37,036 nucleotides of DNA from Phycisphaerae bacterium (GTDB lineage: Bacteria > Planctomycetota > Phycisphaerae > JAAYCJ01): assembly GCA_012729815.1 (NCBI GenBank), contig JAAYCJ010000291.1, forward strand, positions 1-37,036. Direction: 5' to 3'. A program made the translations under genes and the position numbers. The notes under the pieces were generated by a model. The model saw nothing but the letters and a program-made list of their open reading frames with translations. It was not told the origin of the DNA and made no database searches. Positions 25,823 through 32,637 of this stretch are shown here, piece by piece (the stretch's first letter is position 1; the number at the start of each line of letters is the position of its first letter).

Positions 25823-26200
25823 TCAGGCGAGGGTGCCTTGGTACGCCTCGGCCGGCATTAATTTATCCAGTTCGGATATATCGAGAGGCCGGACTTTAAT
25901 GAGCCAGCCGCTGTCGTAGGGGTCGCGATTGAGCAGTCCCGGATCGGATGCGAGGGTCTCGTTGACCTGTGTGACTTCGCCGCTAATTCCCGAGAAGAGT
26001 TCGGATGTGGCCTTGACCGACTCGATCTCGCCGAACGGTTCGCCCGCGGTCACCTTTGTTCCCGGCTTCGGTAGATCGACGTAAGTGATGTCGGTAAGCT
26101 CGGTTACCGCATGTTCGCTGATTCCGATCACGACCAGATCGTCCTGGAGCTTGTGCCATTCGTGGCTCTTGGTGTATTTGCGGTCGGCGGGAACGTCCAT
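25823..26200 (-). CDS. gcvH: Glycine cleavage system H protein
   Basis: The 125-residue lipoyl carrier shuttles the aminomethyl group between the P, T and L proteins. YTKSHEWHKLQDDLVVIGISEHAV is the family opening, and GEIESVKATSELFSGISG contains the lipoylated Lys63. VNETLASDPGLLNRDPYDSGWLIKV is the expected C-terminal half. The ATG at 26200 is chosen because AAGGAGGTAA lies eight bases upstream; a longer frame starting at 26218 would include that SD. It is first in a gcvH-gcvPA-gcvPB operon. Confidence 0.96.
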   Translation of the reverse strand: MDVPADRKYTKSHEWHKLQDDLVVIGISEHAVTELTDITYVDLPKPGTKVTAGEPFGEIESVKATSELFSGISGEVTQVNETLASDPGLLNRDPYDSGWLIKVRPLDISELDKLMPAEAYQGTLA

Positions 26201-26286
26201 GGGTGTTACCTCCTTCACAACGGGCCGATCCGCTTTCGATCAAACCCCTTGGCTGCCAGCGGGATCGGCGATTAAATCCGTAATGC

Positions 26287-26315
26287 ATTTAATTGCCCAC
26301 GTCGGTCATTGTCAC
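26287..26315 (-). promoter_or_regulatory. Possible promoter for gcvH-gcvPA-gcvPB
   Basis: Read leftward, GTGACA (26315-26310) and TTAAAT (26292-26287) are 17 bases apart. The start site would be near 26280, giving a leader of about 80 bases. I looked for a glycine riboswitch in this leader and saw none. Confidence 0.4.
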
Positions 26316-26396
26316 ATGAGGGGTGAGGTCTGTCCAGAAAAAACTCGTCTTCCGCAGAGAATCGTGATGCGGACGGTTGGCTGGGATCAAGGTCGC

Positions 26397-26425
26397 TTGA
26401 CGCGCGTGGGCGGTGGTGATAGTGT
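26397..26425 (+). promoter_or_regulatory. Possible promoter for the GH63-like gene
   Basis: TTGACG (26397-26402) and TAGTGT (26420-26425) are 17 bases apart, and TG at 26417-26418 gives a partial extended -10. The -10 match is poor, so this is tentative. Confidence 0.35.
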
Positions 26426-26474
26426 GTCGCGGAAACGCGGAAACGCTGGAACGGGACAACGGCGAGGACTTTAC

Positions 26475-27947
26475 ATGCCGACGGAGAAGGTTGAATACGA
26501 GGTGGAGAAGTTGCCGAGGGTCGTCTGCGATCGGCATCCGGAGTGGGTCGAGCTGTACAACGCCGCGTGGCAGATGGGTTTTGCGAACGTCGAGTACGTG
26601 GCCAGGCCCGGTTGGAAGCCGCAGCTGACGTGCATGCCCGGCATGATGCGTCTGTGGCAGTGGGATTCGTGCTTCATGACGCTGTTCGCGCGGTATTCGA
26701 ACGGGCAGCTTCCGGGGATGAACAATCTGGACAATCTGTACCGGCTGCAGCGGTCGGACGGGTTCATGAGCATGGCGTACGACCTGGGCAATGAGCAGCC
26801 CGCCTTCGGCGAGCGGATCAACCCGCCGTTGATGGCGTGGGTGGAGTGGGAGTATTACCGGGCGACGGGAGACGATTCGCGATTCGAGCAGGCGTTGCCG
26901 CGGCTGGTTCGTTTCTTTGACTGGGTGAAGGCGAACCGGCGGCGGTGCAGCGGGCTGTACTGGTTCGAAGACTCGGGATCGAGCGGCATGGACAATTCGC
27001 CGCGGAGCGGCTACCTGGCCCAGGATCTGCGCGGAAGCGACGTGTGCTTCATCGATCTGGCGGCGCAGCAGGCGTTGGCTGCGGCGCATCTGGGGAAGAT
27101 GGCGAGGCATCTCGGGCAATTTGAGACGGCTGAACGATTCGAGCGAGAGCACAGTGAACTGGCAGCTCTGATCGAGGAAAGGCACTGGTGCGAGCGGGCG
27201 GGGATCTACTTCGACCTGTTCGGACGGGAGCGAGCGACATCGCGGCATAACTTCGTGAATCACAAGACGCTGGCGGCGTTCTGGCCGATCGTGGCGGGCG
27301 TGGCGAGGGAGGATCGGGTGGGACGGCTGATCGAGCATCTGCTGGACCCTCGCGAGTTCTGGCGGCCTCACCCGTTGCCGACGTTGTCGGCGGACGACCC
27401 GAATTACGACCCGCTGGGCGGGTATTGGCTCGGCGGCGTCTGGGCTCCGACGAATTACATGGTCGCCGCCGGGCTGAAGCGGCACGGCAAACACGAGGTG
27501 GCGCGGCAGATCGCGGTGCGGCACCTTGAGGCGATGACCGCGGTCATGGGCGAGGAGACATTTGCCAGTATCTGGGAATGTTATTCGCCGGAGTACACGC
27601 GTCCGGCGACGAACGGGTACGGCGTGTTGTGCCGGCCTTGTTTTGTCGGGTGGACGGGGCTGGGTCCGATCGCCATGCTGATTGAGCACGTGCTGGGGTT
27701 TGAGTTTGAGGCGGCGGACAACGTGGTCCGGTGGGTGATCGGCACGCCGGGACGCCACGGGATCGAGCATGTGCGGTTCAACGGGCGGACCGTCTCGCTG
27801 GTGTGCGACGGTCCCGACCCGTCAAGCGGGCGGACGAAGGTTGTGGTCAGGGCATCGGATGAGATCAACGTCGCCGTCTCGCTGCTGGGACGGTTCATTG
27901 AGCACAAGGCGACGCTTCCCGCGGGCGAGCACGAGTTGCACGTGTAA
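26475..27947 (+). CDS. GH63-like (alpha/alpha)6 glycoside hydrolase, cytoplasmic
   Basis: The 490-residue protein has the hallmarks of GH63 and related mannosylglycerate hydrolases. LWQWDSCFMTLFARY lies at about 60-74. DSGSSGMDNSPR at about 166-177 supplies the general-acid Asp173. GGYWLGGVWAPTNYMV lies at about 315-330. FASIWECYSPEY at about 363-374 supplies the base candidate Glu368, and FVGWTGLGPIAML lies near 390-402. Members invert alpha-glucosidic or alpha-mannosidic links in small sugars; the exact substrate is inferred only. No signal peptide. GAGGA lies seven bases before the ATG at 26475. It converges on the secreted glycosidase gene with 18 bases between stops. Confidence 0.82.
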   Translation: MPTEKVEYEVEKLPRVVCDRHPEWVELYNAAWQMGFANVEYVARPGWKPQLTCMPGMMRLWQWDSCFMTLFARYSNGQLPGMNNLDNLYRLQRSDGFMSMAYDLGNEQPAFGERINPPLMAWVEWEYYRATGDDSRFEQALPRLVRFFDWVKANRRRCSGLYWFEDSGSSGMDNSPRSGYLAQDLRGSDVCFIDLAAQQALAAAHLGKMARHLGQFETAERFEREHSELAALIEERHWCERAGIYFDLFGRERATSRHNFVNHKTLAAFWPIVAGVAREDRVGRLIEHLLDPREFWRPHPLPTLSADDPNYDPLGGYWLGGVWAPTNYMVAAGLKRHGKHEVARQIAVRHLEAMTAVMGEETFASIWECYSPEYTRPATNGYGVLCRPCFVGWTGLGPIAMLIEHVLGFEFEAADNVVRWVIGTPGRHGIEHVRFNGRTVSLVCDGPDPSSGRTKVVVRASDEINVAVSLLGRFIEHKATLPAGEHELHV

Positions 27948-27965
27948 CGGCGGAAGCTTGCGCTG

Positions 27966-30629
27966 CTACTGGGGCGGCTTGCCTTCGCCGACTCGTTGGA
28001 GGGTCAGGAAATCGACGAAGAGGTCGCCGGTGTCTTTGGGGAAGTGGAGTTTGATGGTTTTGAGGCCGGGGGAGTCGACGGTGAAGTCGAGGTACTTGGT
28101 TTCCGATTCGGTGCGGTAGTCGAAGTGGCCGATGGGTTGATCGTTGAGGGTGGTGACCAGGCGCAATTCGCCGGGGACTTCGTCGGAGTGGCCGGAGAGG
28201 CGGCCGTAGGCTCGGACGGCGAGGCGGTAGCGTCCGGCTTGGGCGAAGGGGACGTCGTACTCCATCCAGCCGTCGCCCCAGAACATGGCGACGACGGCGT
28301 CACCGCTGGCGTTGCCGCTGGCGGCGATGAACATGGGCGAGCCGGGACATTGGCCCTGGCTGCGCGGGGAACTCTCAGCCTCGATGAGCATGACGCCTTC
28401 GGGCGTGGTCACGCGCACGACGGCTGAGGCTTTGATCGGGTTGTCCGTCAGTCCGGTCACCTGGCCGGCCACGGGGATGGACTGGCCGACCGGGGCGCTG
28501 GCGGGCAGTTGAACTCGGAACACGCAGGTTTGCTCGGCGCCTGCGGCGAGGGCGATTTGATGGCGGTCGGGCGAGGCGGTCCAGCCATCGGGCAGTTCGA
28601 GCGTCACATCAGCCGAGCTGTTTTCGGAAGATGGATTCTGGACGACCAGGGCGAATTCAACACTGGCCTCAGGCGCGGCTGTGAGCTCGCGGGTCGTGAA
28701 TGTTGCCGCCGGGCGCACCTGGGCCGGCGCCGTTTCGGACAGCAGATAGAGCGGCGCCTGCGTGACGGGCAGGACGAGTCGGTTATGCGTGGTCGCGAGG
28801 CGCGACGACTTGCCCATCAGGTCGATCAGCTCGGCGGTCTCGCTGACGCCGTCGATCGTCGCGCTGGTGTCCGATCCGCTCCAGAGGACCAGCACGTGCG
28901 GGCCGGCGGCGTTGGGCTTTTCGAACCGGTAGGCGACGAGTTCGGGCGTTTCGCTGTAGACTTTGGCGCAGCGTCGGTCGGCGAGCATGCGGATGAGGTT
29001 GGCGAAGGCGAAGTAGGCGGGGCGGACGGTGCGGTCCTCAGCCGTTACGTTGCCCCAGAGGCAGAGGTTGGGGTGCTGGTCGATATCGCCCCAGAGGAAG
29101 ACCTTTTCCGGGTTGGCGGCGAGGGCCTCGATCAGGCCGGTGGTTCGGCCGATGGCCTGCTGGGCGGCGGCGGTCAGCGTGCGGTCGGCGATGCGATGGC
29201 CGGATTGCTCGGTGACCCAGACGGGCTTTTCCGCCTCCGTTGTGGCTTTCAGATCCTTCTTGAACGAGTCGACCTTGGTGCGGTTCACGTAGTGCACGTC
29301 GAAGATGTCGAAGTACTTGGCGCCGCCGAGTTCGAAGACGCGCCGGCCGAAGTCGCCCCCGGTGCCCGGGCCGGTGTAGGCGAAGCCGCTGGAGGTGGTC
29401 TGGAGCTGCGGGTCGATGGCCTTGATCCGCGGATAGCTTTCCTTGAGCAACGTGAAGTAGTCGTCGGCTGTGCCGCCCATGAACCACGACGAGTCGATTT
29501 CATTCCAGATCGAGTAGACCTTGATCCAGTCGCGATAGCGGCGGGCCAGGGCCTCGATGTAGCGGTAGTAGTCCTCGAAGTACTCCTTCTTCATGATGCA
29601 GTGCATGTATTCGGGTTTGTCGGGCTGGACGCTGGCCCATTGAGGAACCCGGTAGATCGCCGGCAGCATGGACATGCCGTGCTTCGAGCAGACCTGTCGG
29701 TAAAAGTCGAACCACTCCCAGTTGTAGGTTCCGCGCGTCCACTCGGCGGTTCGCCATTCGTACTCGGTGCGCAGCCATCGGACGCCCTGGAGGGCGAGCA
29801 ATTCGGCGGCGCCTTCAATCTGCTCCGGATCGTGCGTGTAGCGGTCGGACCAGGTGACGTTGACGCCGAGCCGGTCGTTGTTTTCCGGCGGCGCGGCCAG
29901 CAGTCCGCCGTCGAGAGTCGCCTCGCCCCAGCCGTCGACGGCGACCTTGAGGCGATAGAAGCCCGGCGCATCGACGGAGGCGGTCAGTTCCCTGCGGACG
30001 GGAGCATCGGCTTTTGGCGCAGCCTGCCACGTCTCCAATTTGCGCTCATTTGCCTGCCAGTCAATGAGTGAGGCCTGAACCGTTGCGGGTTGATCCAAGT
30101 CCGCTTGAATCTCCACGGTGTACTTCAGCGGCTGCTGACCGGCAAAGACGTTGGCCAATCGATCCGTGGTCAAGCGGACCACCAGCGTGTGCGGACCGCG
30201 ACGGAAGATCGTGGTTTCGCCCGTGCTGTACGGGCCTCGCCCGTTGCGGATGGGGCAGCGAAGGGTCAGCGGCTCGATCGGCGCATCCGGCAGAACGACG
30301 ATCCGGGGCGTTCGTCGGTCCACCATTCGCCAGCCGTCGACACGGACGGTAATGATGGCCAGGTACGTTCCCGGCTGTTCGGGAACAATCAGAAACGCCT
30401 GAGGCCCTGGGCCCGGATCGGCTTGTGTCACCTTGACCGGCTGGGGTACGCCGGGCTCGAGGTTCCGCATATCCTCGTGGAGGCGAGACACTTCGGCCGA
30501 CCAGCCCAAAGGCTTGCCGGGCTCGGGTGTTGCATCGTAGATCGGCAACTCGAAGGTTGAGGGATTATCGGCCCAGACGCAGGGCGCGGCCAGGGACAGT
30601 ACAAAGAACGCGCCAAACAGTCGATGCAT
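27966..30629 (-). CDS. Secreted clan GH-A glycosidase with C-terminal carbohydrate-binding-like domain
   Basis: The 887-residue protein has a signal peptide (hydrophobic core to about residue 17, cleavage expected after CVWA, residue 20). Beta-sandwich modules fill about 25-245. A TIM barrel at about 250-620 contains KVYSIWNEIDSSWF with the Asn376-Glu377 pair (acid/base) and KPVWVTEQSGH with Glu474 (nucleophile candidate), most like GH39/GH5-type enzymes. An about 80-residue NEW3/CARDB-like beta domain follows. The last about 130 residues (WMEYDVPFAQAGRYRLAVRAYG to the end) look like a CBM6/35-type module. The enzyme should act outside the cytoplasmic membrane. SD AGGAG lies before the ATG at 30629. 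It is last in the operon after the regulator and the prepilin-like gene, 16 bases downstream. Confidence 0.82.
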   Translation of the reverse strand: MHRLFGAFFVLSLAAPCVWADNPSTFELPIYDATPEPGKPLGWSAEVSRLHEDMRNLEPGVPQPVKVTQADPGPGPQAFLIVPEQPGTYLAIITVRVDGWRMVDRRTPRIVVLPDAPIEPLTLRCPIRNGRGPYSTGETTIFRRGPHTLVVRLTTDRLANVFAGQQPLKYTVEIQADLDQPATVQASLIDWQANERKLETWQAAPKADAPVRRELTASVDAPGFYRLKVAVDGWGEATLDGGLLAAPPENNDRLGVNVTWSDRYTHDPEQIEGAAELLALQGVRWLRTEYEWRTAEWTRGTYNWEWFDFYRQVCSKHGMSMLPAIYRVPQWASVQPDKPEYMHCIMKKEYFEDYYRYIEALARRYRDWIKVYSIWNEIDSSWFMGGTADDYFTLLKESYPRIKAIDPQLQTTSSGFAYTGPGTGGDFGRRVFELGGAKYFDIFDVHYVNRTKVDSFKKDLKATTEAEKPVWVTEQSGHRIADRTLTAAAQQAIGRTTGLIEALAANPEKVFLWGDIDQHPNLCLWGNVTAEDRTVRPAYFAFANLIRMLADRRCAKVYSETPELVAYRFEKPNAAGPHVLVLWSGSDTSATIDGVSETAELIDLMGKSSRLATTHNRLVLPVTQAPLYLLSETAPAQVRPAATFTTRELTAAPEASVEFALVVQNPSSENSSADVTLELPDGWTASPDRHQIALAAGAEQTCVFRVQLPASAPVGQSIPVAGQVTGLTDNPIKASAVVRVTTPEGVMLIEAESSPRSQGQCPGSPMFIAASGNASGDAVVAMFWGDGWMEYDVPFAQAGRYRLAVRAYGRLSGHSDEVPGELRLVTTLNDQPIGHFDYRTESETKYLDFTVDSPGLKTIKLHFPKDTGDLFVDFLTLQRVGEGKPPQ

Positions 30630-30645
30630 GTGAGTACTCCTGCGG

Positions 30646-31341
30646 CTAGAGAGGGTCGACGCCCACGGTCCAGTGTTTGCGGAATAGCTCATAGCCTTCC
30701 GGGTCGGGAAACCTCTCCCAGGCGGCATTCGTGAACGAACCGGTTCTGGCCATCCAACTGGCGTGACCGTCGAGGAAGAGGAAGGTTCCGGAAAACCTGT
30801 GAAGGAGGGCCACATCGTAGTCGTCGATCGGGGAGTGATGGTAGGCTCCGTCGGCTCTTCCCGAGTCGTAGACGTGCCGGCGTTCCGCCATGGCGACCGA
30901 ATTCACCGGTTCGGTCTTGACGTCGTTGAGGATGCCATAAACACAATCGATGCCGGGTTCGCCACCGGGACACGCGCCCCACATATAGCAGTTGGGCCCG
31001 TACGTCACGGCGTTCAGGAGCGGGTCGTACGGCTCGGCGGGGCAGGTGTTGACGTGCCGGTCGTCGGGAATGTACCTGTAGTACGCCATCCTCCATTCCC
31101 AACTGTGCCACCCCTCGACGACCCAGGCGTTGGTGCGGATCAGGCGGTTGTTGTGATCGTTGGCGTAGGTCAGCAGTCCGATGCCCCACTGGCGGAGGTT
31201 GCTCAGGCAGGAGGCCTCCAGCGCCCGCGCTCGTGCCTCACTCAGCGCCGGCAGGAGGATGGCGACCAGCACCGCGATGATGGCGACCACCACCAGCAGC
31301 TCAATCAGAGTGAAACCCATCGATGGCCGATTTGATTTCAT
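30646..31341 (-). CDS. Type II prepilin-like protein with H-X9-DG C-terminal signature
   Basis: The 231-residue protein starts with a class III prepilin leader: MKSNRPSMG, then [21 protein letters not shown], with cleavage between Gly9 and Phe10 and the conserved Glu14 at +5. The rest is a globular pseudopilin-like domain ending with [12 protein letters not shown], in which His181 and Asp191-Gly192 form the H-X9-DG signature typical of a family greatly expanded in Planctomycetota and relatives. Four cysteines lie in the middle (100-133). Its function is unknown: a minor pseudopilin or surface-displayed protein are possibilities. Its position between a sugar-type regulator and a secreted glycosidase, with 17- and 16-base gaps, suggests a role in handling the same polysaccharide. 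AGGAGAT lies before the ATG. Confidence 0.9.
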   Translation of the reverse strand: MKSNRPSMGFTLIELLVVVAIIAVLVAILLPALSEARARALEASCLSNLRQWGIGLLTYANDHNNRLIRTNAWVVEGWHSWEWRMAYYRYIPDDRHVNTCPAEPYDPLLNAVTYGPNCYMWGACPGGEPGIDCVYGILNDVKTEPVNSVAMAERRHVYDSGRADGAYHHSPIDDYDVALLHRFSGTFLFLDGHASWMARTGSFTNAAWERFPDPEGYELFRKHWTVGVDPL

Positions 31342-31358
31342 GGTCTATCTCCTGGCTC

Positions 31359-32474
31359 CTAAGGGGCCGGATATTCCACCCGCTGTGAGGTCAGCCGGAC
31401 CACGCCTTTGGGCATTTGTCCAGTCAGGACCCAGCGTTGGACCAGGTCGGAGGCCAACGATATCATCTGTTCGTAATCGGAGTCCCAGAACCGCCGCACG
31501 TGGCGCGTGAAGCCGCGGCTGCCGGTGTGCCGTTGCCCGATCGACAGCGTGCTGATCGCCACGTTGGGGAACTTCTGGGCCAGTCCGGTTTCCACCACGA
31601 CGTAGTCGAGGAACGTGCCCTGAGTGCAGAAGACGGCGTCGTAGCCGCCTTCAGCCAGCAGACGCTCCACGTGGGGTGCGTAGACGTCCACATCGGAGAA
31701 ATCGCGATGCGTGAATCGATGGCCCATCCGCGAGATGGGCAGTTGCACCACCGTCACGTCGGTTTCTCTCTTGAGTTCAATTGAGGCGTCGCGGATGCCC
31801 CGCGTGATCTCCTCGTAGGCGCTGATCCGCAGGTCGTCGATCAGGACGAGCAAACGCTTGTGGCCGGACTCGTCGAGCAGATGCCGGCCGATATCAGTTC
31901 CGGTGGCGTGGAAATCCTGGACGACCGCGGGCAACTCGGCTCCGCGCAGGAGGCGGTCGATCAGAACCACCGGCACGCGGCGGGCCAGGTCGGCGAAGAA
32001 CTGGCCGTTGGGGTCGTCGTCGATCGGCCAGACCACCAGGCCCCTGATCCCGTTGGCCAGAAAGTGCTCAGCCACTTCGCGTTCGCGGATCGGGTCGTCT
32101 TCGGAACTGCGGACCACGGCGAAATTGGACCGGTTGGCGAATGCCTTGTCGATCCACTCCATCACGCTCATGTGGAAGGAGAGGGAGACGGTGTACGGCT
32201 GGATGAACCCGAAGGTGATGGCGGTCCGGCGGCAGTTTTCGTCGTCGATGACCCGGACGTCGCGGCCGTGGTGGGCCACGACGACGCCGAGGTCGGCCAA
32301 CTCGCGGGTTGCCCGCTGGACGACCTTGGGACTGACCCCCAACTCGCGGCTGAGCGTCCGGACCGAAGGCAGCGGCTGGCCGGTCCGGTACTGGCCGGTG
32401 CGGACCCGCTGCTGGAGCGTTCGAGCCACCTGCCGGTACAGAGGCAAGCGATTGCCGGTTACCACCTCGACCAT
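31359..32474 (-). CDS. GntR-type regulator with LacI-like sugar-binding domain
   Basis: The 371-residue protein combines an N-terminal GntR winged helix (about 11-75: PLYRQVARTLQQRV, GQPLPSVRTLSRELGVSPKVVQRATRELADLGVV, HHGRDVRVI) with a LacI/periplasmic-binding-like domain (about 85-371: ITFGFIQPY, GIRGLVVWPID, VPVVLIDR, GTDIGRHLLDESGHKRLLVL, YDAVFCTQG). This is the AraR-type arrangement, where a sugar releases the repressor from DNA. I start it at the ATG at 32474, where homology begins, with AGGGA about ten bases upstream; a frame open to 32540 would read through the operator-like repeat. It heads the regulator-prepilin-glycosidase operon and probably controls itself. Confidence 0.9.
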   Translation of the reverse strand: MVEVVTGNRLPLYRQVARTLQQRVRTGQYRTGQPLPSVRTLSRELGVSPKVVQRATRELADLGVVVAHHGRDVRVIDDENCRRTAITFGFIQPYTVSLSFHMSVMEWIDKAFANRSNFAVVRSSEDDPIREREVAEHFLANGIRGLVVWPIDDDPNGQFFADLARRVPVVLIDRLLRGAELPAVVQDFHATGTDIGRHLLDESGHKRLLVLIDDLRISAYEEITRGIRDASIELKRETDVTVVQLPISRMGHRFTHRDFSDVDVYAPHVERLLAEGGYDAVFCTQGTFLDYVVVETGLAQKFPNVAISTLSIGQRHTGSRGFTRHVRRFWDSDYEQMISLASDLVQRWVLTGQMPKGVVRLTSQRVEYPAP

Positions 32475-32531
32475 TTCGCAGGTCCCTATAGTACTACAGT
32501 GCAACAGATAGTAAGCATGTAAGTAGCTGTA

Positions 32532-32550
32532 CGATAGCACGTTGCTATCG
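32532..32550. promoter_or_regulatory. Operator-like perfect inverted repeat in the regulator's leader
   Basis: CGATAGC (32532-32538) and GCTATCG (32544-32550) are a perfect inverted repeat around ACGTT. It lies about 15-33 bases downstream of the predicted start site of the regulator gene, a position suited to blocking RNA polymerase. A smaller palindrome, TAGTACTA, lies at 32489-32496. Confidence 0.6.
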
Positions 32551-32572
32551 ACTGTATCCCTGTTTCCCTTTC

Positions 32573-32602
32573 AGTATACCGCACGGCGGCGGCAGCCGTC
32601 AA
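32573..32602 (-). promoter_or_regulatory. Sigma70-type promoter for the regulator-prepilin-glycosidase operon
   Basis: Read leftward, TTGACG (32602-32597) and TATACT (32578-32573) are separated by 18 bases. These are among the best -35/-10 matches in the window. The start site would be near 32565, leaving a leader of about 90 bases that contains the inverted repeat at 32532-32550. Confidence 0.65.
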
Positions 32603-32617
32603 GAGGAATCTGGAAGG

Positions 32618-32637
32618 TCGAGACTATTTGGTCTCGA
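32618..32637 (-). terminator. Hairpin overlapping the cyclase stop codon
   Basis: TCGAGAC (32618-32624) and GTCTCGA (32631-32637) form a perfect 7-base stem with a 6-base loop that contains most of the adenylate cyclase stop codon. It would separate this operon from the promoter about 20 bases further on. No T-run follows. Confidence 0.45.

Noticed and set aside
26201-26286. Glycine riboswitch in the gcvH leader
   Set aside because: The leader is only about 80 bases and I see none of the conserved purine-rich core elements of the glycine aptamer.
32475-32540. N-terminal extension of the GntR-type regulator
   Set aside because: The extra 22 residues (Tyr/Leu/His-rich) lie before the conserved GntR start and would be encoded over the operator-like repeat.
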